From Sphingopyxis sp. DBS4 (GTDB taxonomy: Bacteria; Pseudomonadota; Alphaproteobacteria; Sphingomonadales; Sphingomonadaceae): a stretch of DNA of 64,000 nucleotides. The translations under genes and the position numbers were made by a program. The notes below the pieces were generated by a model that worked only from the letters and a program-made list of their open reading frames with translations, made no database searches and had not been told where the DNA came from. The DNA is taken from the NCBI RefSeq assembly GCF_024628865.1, contig NZ_CP102384.1, forward strand, positions 1,313,001 through 1,377,000. The letters run 5' to 3'. This document shows, in pieces, positions 16,074 through 25,317 of this stretch; within the stretch, counting starts at the first letter, position 1; every line of letters starts with the position of its first letter.

Positions 16074-16949
16074 ATGGAACCCAAAAGGGTCGTTGTTTCC
16101 GGTTATGCGACGCTCGACTATGTCGTTCAGCTTGCCGAATCCTTTTACGGCACCGGAACCGTTTTCGGCGAGCTCGGCGTATCGGGGGCATGGCCGAGGG
16201 CTGGTGGGGCGGCTCTTTATGCCTCTCGCAGGATCGCGGCTGCCGGGCACCGTGCATTCGCGCTGACCTGGGTCGGGGATGATGGCGATGGCGGCCATTA
16301 TCTGCGGGCCTGTCAAAGGTCACAGATATGCTGCGATGCGATCGATCGCCAGCGAGCGACCAAAACGCCGCGCTGCATCCTGGTCTATCGCCCGGATGGA
16401 GATTATGGCTGCCTTCTCGATACCGGATCTGGCGATGGAGAACGCCTGTCCGAAAGGCAGGTCGAAATCATTCGTGAGGCCGAGCATATGTGCGTTGCGG
16501 TGGGACCGCCCGCAGCCACGAGGGCGATTGTTGAAATCTGTTCGCCTGCAATTCCGCTCAGTTGGATCGCAAAGCTTGATCTTCCCTCCTATCCGTCCGA
16601 CCTCCGCGCCCGTCTCGCACAGCGCGCGAACCTCATATTTTGCAATGCGAGCGAGCGGGAATTCATCGAAGCGGCGTTCGAGGGATCCAGACCTGACAAT
16701 CAGGTCATCATCGAAACGCTCGGCAGTGCAGGTGTTCTGATCGACGGTTCCGACGGTCGGCGGGTCTTGCCAGCCAATGCCATACGGGCTCACGATACGA
16801 CGGGCGCCGGGGATACGCTTGCAGGCGAGGTGATCGCGCAACTCATGGGCGGACAAGTGTCGATCGATGTCGCTGTGGAACGCGGGATGAAGGCCGCCCG
16901 CGATTTGCTCGCGAGCCGCATTCCGGACCAAGGGCAAGAGATATTATGA
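16074..16949 (+). CDS. PfkB family carbohydrate/nucleoside kinase
   Basis: A 291-residue protein with the second PfkB signature [14 protein letters not shown] near residue 242. The first signature is degenerate: [17 protein letters not shown] replaces the usual GGxxxNxA Asn. [15 protein letters not shown] at the N-terminus fits the family. It is distinct from rbsK upstream and could phosphorylate a nucleoside, deoxyribose or another sugar. It probably belongs to the LacI regulon through site 4. Its stop overlaps the start of a short ORF (ATGA at 16946), followed in turn by transaldolase. Confidence 0.8.
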   Translation: MEPKRVVVSGYATLDYVVQLAESFYGTGTVFGELGVSGAWPRAGGAALYASRRIAAAGHRAFALTWVGDDGDGGHYLRACQRSQICCDAIDRQRATKTPRCILVYRPDGDYGCLLDTGSGDGERLSERQVEIIREAEHMCVAVGPPAATRAIVEICSPAIPLSWIAKLDLPSYPSDLRARLAQRANLIFCNASEREFIEAAFEGSRPDNQVIIETLGSAGVLIDGSDGRRVLPANAIRAHDTTGAGDTLAGEVIAQLMGGQVSIDVAVERGMKAARDLLASRIPDQGQEIL

Positions 16950-17053
16950 CCATCGTGAAACTTTGCGGCAAGGATGTGCTCGAGAGTTTCGGGTTCGCCG
17001 CTGCGGGTGGAAAAACGCCCTTTCATTCCGCCTTGCAGGAGACGGTCCCATGA
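16946..17053 (+). CDS. Short coupled ORF of 35 residues, unknown
   Basis: ATG at 16946 overlaps the stop of the PfkB kinase (ATGA), and its own TGA at 17051 overlaps the ATG of transaldolase (ATGA). The product starts [17 protein letters not shown] and has no recognisable domain or signal. Coupling at both ends suggests it is translated, at least to carry ribosomes into transaldolase. It may be the residue of a longer gene that once stood between kinase and transaldolase. Confidence 0.45.
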   Translation: MTIVKLCGKDVLESFGFAAAGGKTPFHSALQETVP

Positions 17054-17700
17054 AATTCTTCGCCGACACCGCCGAGATTGCCGACATTCAGGAGTTGGCC
17101 GCGACGGGCCTGCTCGACGGGGTGACGACCAACCCGTCGCTGATCGCCAAGTCGGGCCGAGACTTCAAGGAAGTGACGAAGGAAATCTGCGCCATCGTCG
17201 ACGGCCCGGTGTCGGCCGAGGTCGTCGCGCTCGACCATGAAACGATGATGAAGGAGGCGGAGATCCTCCGCAAGATCGCCGACAATGTCTGCATCAAGGT
17301 GCCGCTGACGATCGACGGGCTCAAGACGTGCAAGGCGCTGACCAGCGACGGCACGATGGTCAACGTCACCCTCTGCTTCTCGGCGACGCAGGCGCTGCTG
17401 GCGGCAAAGGCGGGCGCGACCTTCGTCTCGCCCTTCGTGGGCCGCCACGACGACAACGGCTTCGACGGGATGCAGCTCATCGCCGACATCCGGCTGATCT
17501 ATGACAATTATGCTTATGGCACCGAAATCCTGGTGGCGAGCGTGCGCCACGGCATCCATGTCCTGGAGGCCGCGAAGATCGGCGCCGACGTGATGACCGC
17601 GCCGCCGTCGGTCATCAAGGGGCTGTTCAAGCATGTCCTCACCGAAAAGGGCATCGAAGGCTTCCTCGCCGACTGGGCCAAGACCGGACAGTCGATCTGA
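17050..17700 (+). CDS. tal: Transaldolase / fructose-6-phosphate aldolase family
   Basis: A 216-residue class I aldolase of the short transaldolase (TalC/FSA) type: [35 protein letters not shown] with the Schiff-base Lys, [13 protein letters not shown] and [15 protein letters not shown]. It links sedoheptulose 7-phosphate and fructose 6-phosphate in the pentose phosphate pathway. The ATG at 17050 matches the conserved N-terminus; a longer frame from 16963 is unsupported. It is translationally coupled to the short ORF upstream, so it may serve ribose 5-phosphate use from nucleosides as well as central metabolism. Confidence 0.93.
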   Translation: MKFFADTAEIADIQELAATGLLDGVTTNPSLIAKSGRDFKEVTKEICAIVDGPVSAEVVALDHETMMKEAEILRKIADNVCIKVPLTIDGLKTCKALTSDGTMVNVTLCFSATQALLAAKAGATFVSPFVGRHDDNGFDGMQLIADIRLIYDNYAYGTEILVASVRHGIHVLEAAKIGADVMTAPPSVIKGLFKHVLTEKGIEGFLADWAKTGQSI

Positions 17701-17715
17701 CCTGCAGAGCGGCGT

Positions 17716-19530
17716 TTATCTCGCTATCGCATAACCCTGCATGCCGCGTGGGTTCGCCGCGGCGCGCAACAGGCCGCGACCGTCTTTGAAATCATGGGCG
17801 CAGGCGGACAGCCGGCCTTCGGACCAAGGACCCCCGACCGTCAGCGCGTGGCCGCGTCGTCGGAGTTCATCGACCGTCGTTTGCGGAAAGCGACTTTCGA
17901 CGATGAGCGACCCCGGGTGAACCTCGCGGGGCCAGAAGCTGGCGAACATATGCTCGGTGTGAAAAGCGGGCGCCTCGATCGCGGCCTGGAGCGGGCGGCC
18001 GTGCACGACATGCGCGAGCCAGAGTTGCAGCGACCATTGATCCTGCTGATCGCCGCCAGGAGTCCCGAAAGCGAGGTAGGGGCGCCCGCCCCGATAGGCG
18101 AGCGACGGGGTGAGCGTCGTGCGTGGGCGCACGCCAGGGGCGAGCGAGCCGGGCAGGCCTCCGGCAAGCCAGAACATCTGCATGCGCGTTCCGAGCGCGA
18201 AGCCCAGTCCGGGGATCGCCGGGCTCGATTGCAGCCAGCCTCCGGACGGGGTTGCCGAAACCATATTGCCCCAGCGATCGACAACATCAACATGACAGGT
18301 ATCTCCGCGCTGATGCGCGTCGATGCCGACCGGCAGCGCGAGTTCCTTCGCCATCGTGGGTTCGCCGCCGCCGACAGCCGTTTCACCACGGCTGCCGCCG
18401 CAGGCCGGTGGCAGGCGGGGCGCGAGGCCTGCAGGCGCCCCCGGTCGCTGGTCGTGGCTGGCGGTGTCGCCGATCAGCGTGCGTCGCTCGGCCGCATAGG
18501 CTTCGCCGAGCAATGCCGTCAGCGCACCGTCTGGCATCGCCTCGCCGTACCAGGCATCGCGATCGGCCATCGCCAGCTTGATCGTCTCGCACACCGCATG
18601 AACATAGTCGGCCGAATCGAGCGGCATCGCGCCGATATCGAGGCCCTTGGCGATCTGCACGGCTTGCAGCAACGCCGGTCCCTGGCTCCACGCGCCGCAT
18701 TTATAAAGGCGATGCTCGCCGTGATCGACGCCGATGGGACGTTCGATCGGAGGGCGCCAGCCCGCCATGTCATCGGCGCACAGCAGCCCGCGATGACGCC
18801 GGCCGCTCGTGTCCATCGCTTCGGTTCCGCGCATGAACGCATCGATTGCTTCGGCCACCGGACCTTCATACCAATAGGCGAGCGCCGCCTCGATCTGCGC
18901 CGCGCGGCCGCCGGCGGCGGCTTCGGCATGGGCGAGCAACCGGTCGTAGAAATCGGCGAGCAGGGGGTTCGCGAACAGCGATCCCGCTGCCGGAGGCACC
19001 CCGCCGGGCAGGTAGAGCCGGGCCGAACTGGTCCATTCGTCGGCGAACAGCCGCTCGACCGACGCGATCGCGGCGACTGCTCCCGCAAGCACCGGATGAC
19101 CGGTCCGCGCATAATGGATCGCGGGTTCGAGGACGTCGCGCAGCGCCACCGTCCCGAAATCGCGAAGCAGCACCAGCCACGCCCCGAAAGCACCGGGGAC
19201 GCAGGCGGCGAGCAAGCCGGTGCCCGGGATCATGTCGAGGCCGCGATCGGCGAAGGCCGCGATGGTGGCGGCCGCCGGCGAAGGCCCCTGGCCGCAGATC
19301 ACCGTGGGTTCGGGATCGCCCGCGCGAGCAGCGAGGATCGGTGCATCGCCGCCGGGGCCGTTGAGGTGCGGCTCGACGATCTGGAGCGTGAAGCCCGCGG
19401 CGACGGCGGCATCGAAGGCATTGCCTCCCATCTCGAGAAGCCGCATCCCGACCGCGCTCGCGATCCAGTGTGTCGAGGCGACAGCACCCACGGTGCCGCA
19501 CAATTCGGGGCGTGCGGTAAATTCCGCCAT
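17716..19530 (-). CDS. Gamma-glutamyltransferase family protein
   Basis: A 604-residue N-terminal-nucleophile hydrolase-like protein: AVASTHWIASAVGMRLLEMGGNAFDAAVA at the N-terminus, LNGPGGDAP, and GDTCHVDVVDRWGNMVSATPS, whose Thr is the expected autoprocessing nucleophile, then LAFGTPGGDQQDQW. No signal peptide is evident. Residues around 380-400 (RLPPACGGSRGETAVGGGE) look like a translated palindromic insert just before the nucleophile. AAAGGACTGAAATT precedes the ATG. It lies 50 bases after an MFS gene on the same strand and is probably co-transcribed with the TonB receptor operon. Substrate unknown. Confidence 0.85.
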   Translation of the reverse strand: MAEFTARPELCGTVGAVASTHWIASAVGMRLLEMGGNAFDAAVAAGFTLQIVEPHLNGPGGDAPILAARAGDPEPTVICGQGPSPAAATIAAFADRGLDMIPGTGLLAACVPGAFGAWLVLLRDFGTVALRDVLEPAIHYARTGHPVLAGAVAAIASVERLFADEWTSSARLYLPGGVPPAAGSLFANPLLADFYDRLLAHAEAAAGGRAAQIEAALAYWYEGPVAEAIDAFMRGTEAMDTSGRRHRGLLCADDMAGWRPPIERPIGVDHGEHRLYKCGAWSQGPALLQAVQIAKGLDIGAMPLDSADYVHAVCETIKLAMADRDAWYGEAMPDGALTALLGEAYAAERRTLIGDTASHDQRPGAPAGLAPRLPPACGGSRGETAVGGGEPTMAKELALPVGIDAHQRGDTCHVDVVDRWGNMVSATPSGGWLQSSPAIPGLGFALGTRMQMFWLAGGLPGSLAPGVRPRTTLTPSLAYRGGRPYLAFGTPGGDQQDQWSLQLWLAHVVHGRPLQAAIEAPAFHTEHMFASFWPREVHPGSLIVESRFPQTTVDELRRRGHALTVGGPWSEGRLSACAHDFKDGRGLLRAAANPRGMQGYAIAR

Positions 19531-19580
19531 AATTTCAGTCCTTTGAATGCATCATGTTCAGGGGAGGGGGTGCCGGATCG

Positions 19581-20927
19581 CTATCCGGACTTGATCGGCT
19601 TTCCGTGCGCGATCGGTTCGTCGCGGCCGGCCACCCGTCCTGTTCGCAGGAAGGGCAGGAATGCGCTGAGCCAAAGAAACGCCCAGAATGCCGCGCCGGC
19701 GACGAACCAGCCGAGCGCCGGGCCAGTCGCAGCATCAGTGCCGCCCATCCAGCCCTTGAGAAGGGCAACGCCGCTCGGACCGAGTGAGGCGCCGAGGGTG
19801 CCCGAGACGAGAAAATTGACCGCCACCGCCCGTGCGCTGAACATCGCGGGGAAAAGGGCCTGAAATCCGAAAACCCCCACGCCGACGAGTGCCCCGACGC
19901 CAAGCATGGCGAAAGCGAGGAAGACGATCGTGACGGTGCCGTCGGGCGCGTGTGCCGCGAACAACAAGGCGATACCGATCAGGACGCAGGCGAAGCGAAG
20001 CAGCCGGACTACCGATCCCGCGGGTTCGCTCGACCGAAGCCAGGGAACGGCGCGGCCGGCGATCAGCGCTCCTGCGCCGCCGCCGATCATGTAGACAGCG
20101 CCGAAGGCAAGGCCGGTCTGCTGTGTGCTCCAGCCATGATTGCGCATCAGCATAGCGGGGGCCCACGACATTACGGCGTAGACGATCGCGTTAAGCGCGA
20201 TGCCTGCGGCGAGATAACAGACGACGGGTGCGCGGCGCTCGGACACGAAGGCCAGGAAATTGCGGAAGGAAGCCTGGGTCGATGGCGTGGCCGGCCGTTT
20301 CGGCTCGCGCATCGTCATGACAAGGCCAAGCCCGACGACTCCGATCGCGAAGCTGCCGAGAAACAGAATGCGCCAGGGTGAGAGGCCAAGCGGCGGCGCG
20401 TCCATGGCGGCGAGGGCATCGAGCGCCGGGCCGCCGACGAGCATCGAGAGACCGCCGCCGGCATAGAGGCTGAACGCGATCCATGCGACCGCTCCCGATT
20501 GCTTTTCGGGCGGATAGATTTGCCGGATGATCGAGATTGCGGCCGGGGTGAGGCCGGCTTCCCCGATCGCGAGACCCATGCGCGCGACGAGCAGCATGCC
20601 GAAGCTGGTCGAGAGTCCGAAGACGAGCGTCATCGCATTCCAGACCAGCAGGCTGACGAGGATCACCGCCTTGCGATTGAAGCGATCGGCGAGGATCGCG
20701 ACGGGAAAGGAGGCGAGGCAATAGACCGCCGAAAATGCCATGCCCTGCAACAGGCTGAACTGAAGGTCGCCGATGCGCAAGTCGCGCTTGATCGGTTCGA
20801 CCAGGATGTTGAGCATCTGACGGTCGAGAAAGGCAAGGATCGAGGCAAAGAACAGCACGAACAGCGTAAAGCGTGCGCCGCTGCGCCAGCCTGCGGACCC
20901 GGAGGGAGTGATGCCGGTCACCGGCAT
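19581..20927 (-). CDS. MFS transporter, coupled to the upstream TonB receptor
   Basis: A 448-residue inner-membrane transporter. It has FLDRQMLNILVEPIKRDL in helix 1, ADRFNRKAVI (motif A-like) between helices 2 and 3, and MGLAIGEAGLTPAA in helix 4, as in spinster-like MFS permeases frequent in sphingomonad catabolic clusters. The start ATG at 20927-20925 shares its A with the receptor stop (TGATG), so translation is coupled. The frame reaches 21071, but that extension is antisense-like and Arg-rich. It probably imports the compound delivered by the receptor; ligand unknown. Confidence 0.9.
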   Translation of the reverse strand: MPVTGITPSGSAGWRSGARFTLFVLFFASILAFLDRQMLNILVEPIKRDLRIGDLQFSLLQGMAFSAVYCLASFPVAILADRFNRKAVILVSLLVWNAMTLVFGLSTSFGMLLVARMGLAIGEAGLTPAAISIIRQIYPPEKQSGAVAWIAFSLYAGGGLSMLVGGPALDALAAMDAPPLGLSPWRILFLGSFAIGVVGLGLVMTMREPKRPATPSTQASFRNFLAFVSERRAPVVCYLAAGIALNAIVYAVMSWAPAMLMRNHGWSTQQTGLAFGAVYMIGGGAGALIAGRAVPWLRSSEPAGSVVRLLRFACVLIGIALLFAAHAPDGTVTIVFLAFAMLGVGALVGVGVFGFQALFPAMFSARAVAVNFLVSGTLGASLGPSGVALLKGWMGGTDAATGPALGWFVAGAAFWAFLWLSAFLPFLRTGRVAGRDEPIAHGKPIKSG

Positions 20928-23032
20928 CACATTTTGAACGACAACGACGCGAGAATCCGCCGCGGCGTTCCCGGCGCCCCGAGCCCTTCGCCGACGGTGA
21001 AGACGTCGGCGGTGAACTCGTTGTAATATTTCTCGTTGAAGAGATTTTCGCCGCGCAGGGCGATCTGCCACCGGCCCTCGGGGTCGCCGATCGAAACGCG
21101 CAGGTTGACGAGATCATAGGCCGGCTGGAACGACGTATTCTGGATGTTCCAATAGAATTTGCCGACATGGCTGTAGTCGCCGCGCAGCCCGAGTTCCAGA
21201 TCGCCGGAAAGAGGCACGCGATAGTCGATGCTGGCGTTGGCGGTGAAGGACGGCGAATTCGGCACGGTCAGCCCATCGATCGGCACGAATTTATAGACCG
21301 CGGCCGCGTCGTCCCAGCGCGAGTGCAGCCAGCCCCCCGATGCCGCGAGCGTCAGCCCGTCGATCGGCCGGTAGGAAAGGCCACCCTCGATTCCATAGCT
21401 CACCGACGTGCCGATATTGGCGACCTCTTCGGCGATCGTGCCATCGTCGTTGACGAATTGGGTTTCGAACTGGCGGCGCTTGTAATCGATATAATAGCCG
21501 GCAAGTTCGAAGGAGAGGCGGCGATCGAGCACCGATCCCTTGATTCCGGCTTCATAGCTCGACGCCCGTTCGGAGCGATAGGCGCCGCCGGTGCCGGTGG
21601 TCACATTGACGCGGCCCGGTTCGCTGCCGATCGCATAATTGGCGTAGAGCATGACATCGGGGGCGATATCATAGGATAGGGTGAGTTTCGGAAGCACCGT
21701 CGTGTCGTTGACATCGACCGAGATGGGAACATTGTAATCGCGGCCGGTGAACTGGCTTCGCGCCACGCGCAAGCCGGCCCCGATCCGGAAGGCGTCAATG
21801 CGATAGTTGGCGGTGCCGAAAAGCGCATATTGCCGTTCGATCGTGTCGCCATTGTTATAATCCTTGATGAACAAGGGGCCATCGGCGTCGGGGCCGAGGA
21901 GCAGGTCGACGTCGTTGGTGAGACCGCGATTGTCGATGGAGGCATAATAGGCCCCGACGAGCCAGTCGAAGGGGCTCCCGTCGGCTGAGGTGAGCCGCAG
22001 CTCTTCAGTGAACACGGTCGACGTGTTGCGATCGCCGGTGAAGGCGGTGACGGCGTCGGCCGAACTGTAATCGAGATCCCAGAGCAGGTCGTTCTTGCGC
22101 CGCGTCCACGACGTGATATTGGTCAGTTCGACGGCCCCCATGTCCCAGGACAGGTTGGCGATGATGCCGTCGACGCGGCGCTTGTTCATCACATCCTCGC
22201 TATAGTCCGCCGTGCGCACATAGTCGGCACCAGAGGATGTCTCGGCGGCGGTCACATAGACGTTACCGCCGTTGTGGAGCTCGTTATGGCGATAGCTGAG
22301 CTGGATATCGACGGCGTCCGACGGCTGCCATCCGATGGCGATGCGCGTGCCCCATTCGGTGCTCGCGTCGGGATGGCCGCCTAGCAGCGTGTTGCGGATA
22401 AAGCCTCCCATATGATTGTAATAGCCCGAAACGCGGGCGGCGAAGTCATCGGCAAGCGGCGCGTTGACGGCGGCGAAGGCGTTGACGGTATCGAAGGTGC
22501 CATATTCGACCCGAGCCTCGCCGCCATAATCGGCCGTCGGCCTTTTCAGCACATATTTGATCGCGCCGCCGATATTGCTGCCGCCATAAAGCGTGCCCTG
22601 CGGTCCCTTGAGGATTTCGATGCGCTCGACATCTTCGACGGCGGCCGATTGATCGGTGAAATTCTGGACGTCGTCGATGTAGAAACCGACGCCCTGCGTA
22701 TTGCCGAAGGCGCCGACGCCGCGGATCACGACATTGGGCTCATTGTCCTGGCGCCGGTTGAGGATGATGTTCGGGGTCTGCCGCCCGACGTCGTTGAGCG
22801 ACGAAATGCCGGCGCTGCGGATCGTATCGGCGGTGATTGCGCTGATCGTTTCGGGAATATCGATCAGCCGCTCGTCGCGCTTGCGCGCCTGGACGATGAT
22901 TTCATCGGGATAGACGCGATCGCTCTGGCTGGCGGCCTTGTCGCCGGCCTCCTGGGCCTGGACCAAATGCGGCGCCAGCAGAGCCGCGACGGCGGTGGCT
23001 TTCAGGATCATCGTTCGCTTTTGCATAATCAT
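20927..23032 (-). CDS. TonB-dependent receptor
   Basis: A receptor of about 701 residues. Signal peptide cleavage is after PHLVQA; then comes EIIVQARKRDERLIDIPETISA, plug motifs RIEILKGPQGTLYGGSNIGG, and a barrel ending ILASLSFKM. Starts at 23038, 23032 and 23026 are all possible; AAGGG is best spaced for 23032. It lies downstream of an alpha/beta hydrolase and an FAD monooxygenase, and directly upstream of and overlapping an MFS permease (TGATG). The set reads as an uptake and first-attack operon for one hydrophobic compound. Confidence 0.9.
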   Translation of the reverse strand: MIMQKRTMILKATAVAALLAPHLVQAQEAGDKAASQSDRVYPDEIIVQARKRDERLIDIPETISAITADTIRSAGISSLNDVGRQTPNIILNRRQDNEPNVVIRGVGAFGNTQGVGFYIDDVQNFTDQSAAVEDVERIEILKGPQGTLYGGSNIGGAIKYVLKRPTADYGGEARVEYGTFDTVNAFAAVNAPLADDFAARVSGYYNHMGGFIRNTLLGGHPDASTEWGTRIAIGWQPSDAVDIQLSYRHNELHNGGNVYVTAAETSSGADYVRTADYSEDVMNKRRVDGIIANLSWDMGAVELTNITSWTRRKNDLLWDLDYSSADAVTAFTGDRNTSTVFTEELRLTSADGSPFDWLVGAYYASIDNRGLTNDVDLLLGPDADGPLFIKDYNNGDTIERQYALFGTANYRIDAFRIGAGLRVARSQFTGRDYNVPISVDVNDTTVLPKLTLSYDIAPDVMLYANYAIGSEPGRVNVTTGTGGAYRSERASSYEAGIKGSVLDRRLSFELAGYYIDYKRRQFETQFVNDDGTIAEEVANIGTSVSYGIEGGLSYRPIDGLTLAASGGWLHSRWDDAAAVYKFVPIDGLTVPNSPSFTANASIDYRVPLSGDLELGLRGDYSHVGKFYWNIQNTSFQPAYDLVNLRVSIGDPEGRWQIALRGENLFNEKYYNEFTADVFTVGEGLGAPGTPRRILASLSFKM

Positions 23033-23167
23033 CCCCATCCCTTGGTTCGTATCTTTCCGGAAGGAGCTGCCCGCGGGCAACACACCTCCGTGCCGTCGGG
23101 GACCATCCCCGCAGCCAGGCCTTGCTTGTTTCAATCTGCGATCTTCCGACGGCTTCGCCGCCAAAGA

Positions 23168-24391
23168 TCACGCCATGGCCGGTGTCGGCGCCGGCGCCGG
23201 GTAATCCTCTATTTCCAATGCGCTGTTGAGCTGGCGAGACTTGCGCCCGACCAAGCCGAGCCGGGTCAGGATCGGCGACAGGTCCATCATGCGGTTGCGT
23301 GTCCAGATTTTCGTCCGGGTTGCCGGGACCATGATGTCGGAGCCGCCCAGCGCCGTGGCCTGATTGTCCTCGACGAACCGGCGTGCGGTGCGGTCATAGG
23401 CAGCGAAAGCGTCTTCATGATGCGTCTTGGTGGCAAGTTCGCCGGCGAGCACATAGGCACCGACCAGCGCCAGGCTGGTGCCCTGACCCGAAAAGAAGGA
23501 CGGACCATAGGCGGCGTCGCCGACCACGGCGACGCGCCCGTTCCACCAGCGCGGCATGTGGATTTGCAGCATCGAGTCGAAATAAAGATCTTCGGCCGCT
23601 TCCATATCGTCCAGCAATTCGGGCACGATCCAGCCCTCTCCGGCGTAGCGGGCGCGCAGATCGCGGCGCAGGCCATCGACATCGGCATATTCGGCGGAGG
23701 CGGGTTTCGGACGGCGATAGGCGAGGAGGCCGTTCATGCGCTCGCCTCCGGTCTCATAGACAGAGGCCATCAGACCGGGCGCGTTGTAGATGACGGCCTC
23801 ATGATCGAAACCGTGCCGATTGGGCAATGAAAAGCCGGCGAAGCAGGAGCCGAGATAGCTGTCGAACTGGGCTTCGGGGCCGAAAGCCAGCGCCCGCGTC
23901 GTCGAATGCAGACCGTCGGCGGCGACGACGAGGTCGTAACGCTCCTGTCGGCCGCTGCGAAAGCCGACGTCGATCCCGTCGACCTGGTCATCGATCGCGG
24001 TCACGCAGTCGCCGAACCGATAGGCGATCCGGTCGCGGGTCAGATCATAGAGAAGGTTCGCCAGCACACCGCGCGGCACCTCGACATCGCGCCCGGCGAC
24101 GCCGCCGGTGATGTCTTCCTGCCGCAGGCTCGTGATGACGCGGCGGGCGTTGCGAAAGGTCCAGCAGCGCGTCCGGATATGCGCGTCGCGGAGCGCGGAC
24201 AGCATGCCCATCCGCTCACTGACGTCGATCGCGGAACCGCGGATGTCGATCGCATAACCGCCGCTGCGAACCGTTTCGGCCCGCTCGACCAATGTGACCT
24301 CGAAACCATAATGGTCGAGCCAATAGGCGAGGGCGGGTCCGGCGATACTCGCGCCGCAGACCAATATCTTGCGAGCGGTAGGCCGGCTCAC
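23168..24391 (-). CDS. FAD-dependent monooxygenase (PHBH-like)
   Basis: A 407-residue class A flavoprotein: ILVCGASIAGPALAYWLDHYGFEVTLVERA is the N-terminal dinucleotide fold, YDLVVAADGLHSTTR the DG motif, and GRVAVVGDAAYGPSFFSGQGTSLAL the GD motif. It resembles TetX-like and aromatic-ring hydroxylases. The GTG at 24391 overlaps the hydrolase stop (GTGA) and is preferred to the frame start at 24571. NAD(P)H-dependent hydroxylation of an aromatic or related substrate is expected; the substrate is unknown. Confidence 0.88.
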   Translation of the reverse strand: MSRPTARKILVCGASIAGPALAYWLDHYGFEVTLVERAETVRSGGYAIDIRGSAIDVSERMGMLSALRDAHIRTRCWTFRNARRVITSLRQEDITGGVAGRDVEVPRGVLANLLYDLTRDRIAYRFGDCVTAIDDQVDGIDVGFRSGRQERYDLVVAADGLHSTTRALAFGPEAQFDSYLGSCFAGFSLPNRHGFDHEAVIYNAPGLMASVYETGGERMNGLLAYRRPKPASAEYADVDGLRRDLRARYAGEGWIVPELLDDMEAAEDLYFDSMLQIHMPRWWNGRVAVVGDAAYGPSFFSGQGTSLALVGAYVLAGELATKTHHEDAFAAYDRTARRFVEDNQATALGGSDIMVPATRTKIWTRNRMMDLSPILTRLGLVGRKSRQLNSALEIEDYPAPAPTPAMA

Positions 24392-25179
24392 GCGCGCGCG
24401 CCTTGGGAGTGGGCAAACACGAAGTCGCGGATGAGGCGGGCGGTGCGCTCGCGATATTGCAGCGTGATGCCGTGGCGGCTCTCGGGCAATAATTCGAACC
24501 GCGCTCCGGGAATGGCGGCGGCCATCTGACGCGCTTCGTCGGCGTGCGCGATAGGGTCGTGATCGCCGCACAGGACCAGCGTCGGTGCCGTGATCCGATT
24601 CAACCGATCGGTCACGTCATGACCGTCGATCGCGGCGGCACGGCGGGCAAAGGCGCCAGATTCGCGGATGAGGAGAATGGAATCGAGCTCGGCCACCAGA
24701 TCGGGCTCGTCATCGATGGCATCGGGTGTAACGACCGCGGCGAGCATGAAGCGCCGCACCGCCGCCGGATCGTCATCGCGGATCGCGCTGAGATCGGGCG
24801 CATGGAAACGTGCGCGCTCCGACGCCGTTGCGCCGAGGATGAGGCTCTGAACCCGATCCGGAAAAAGCAGCGCGAACGTCATCGCGACCGCTCCGCCATA
24901 GGAAGCGCCGAAGACATGTGCTCGCTCGATCCCGCGCTTGGTCAGGAAGGCGGCCAGATCGCGGGCGTGATCTTCCATCGCATAGGGCCGCGGTTCGCAC
25001 GGGCTGTCGGGCGAATCGCGCTGGTCGGGCGCAAGAGCGCGAATGCCGTCACCGAGCAGCGGCAGAAAGCTGCCGAATTGCCGGCGGTCGGCGTTGCTGC
25101 CGTGCAGCAGGACGAGGGGCTCGCCTTGCCCGGCCTCGTCGAAACATAATGTGACTGCGTCTGCTATGGCCTGTCCCAT
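24388..25179 (-). CDS. Alpha/beta hydrolase
   Basis: A 263-residue alpha/beta-hydrolase fold protein with oxyanion motif LLHGSNADRRQF, nucleophile elbow GASYGG (Ser93), acid in LCGDHDPIAHAD and His in PESRHGITLQ. First gene of a minus-strand operon running into the FAD monooxygenase (4-base overlap), TonB receptor, MFS and possibly the GGT-like gene. It could cleave an ester, lactone or ring-fission product of the imported compound. The LysR gene lies upstream on the same strand after a 138-base gap. Confidence 0.88.
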   Translation of the reverse strand: MGQAIADAVTLCFDEAGQGEPLVLLHGSNADRRQFGSFLPLLGDGIRALAPDQRDSPDSPCEPRPYAMEDHARDLAAFLTKRGIERAHVFGASYGGAVAMTFALLFPDRVQSLILGATASERARFHAPDLSAIRDDDPAAVRRFMLAAVVTPDAIDDEPDLVAELDSILLIRESGAFARRAAAIDGHDVTDRLNRITAPTLVLCGDHDPIAHADEARQMAAAIPGARFELLPESRHGITLQYRERTARLIRDFVFAHSQGARA

Positions 25180-25317
25180 GGCGCAACCTCCAGTTACGGG
25201 CCGCCGCAGCGGCTTCGGGCGTCACCTCGGGGGCATGCATAGGAAGCGATGCGGCACGCTGTCCAAGACTGTCTTTTCATCGATGCCATGCCTGTGCGGT
25301 ATGCAGGGATGAAAGCC

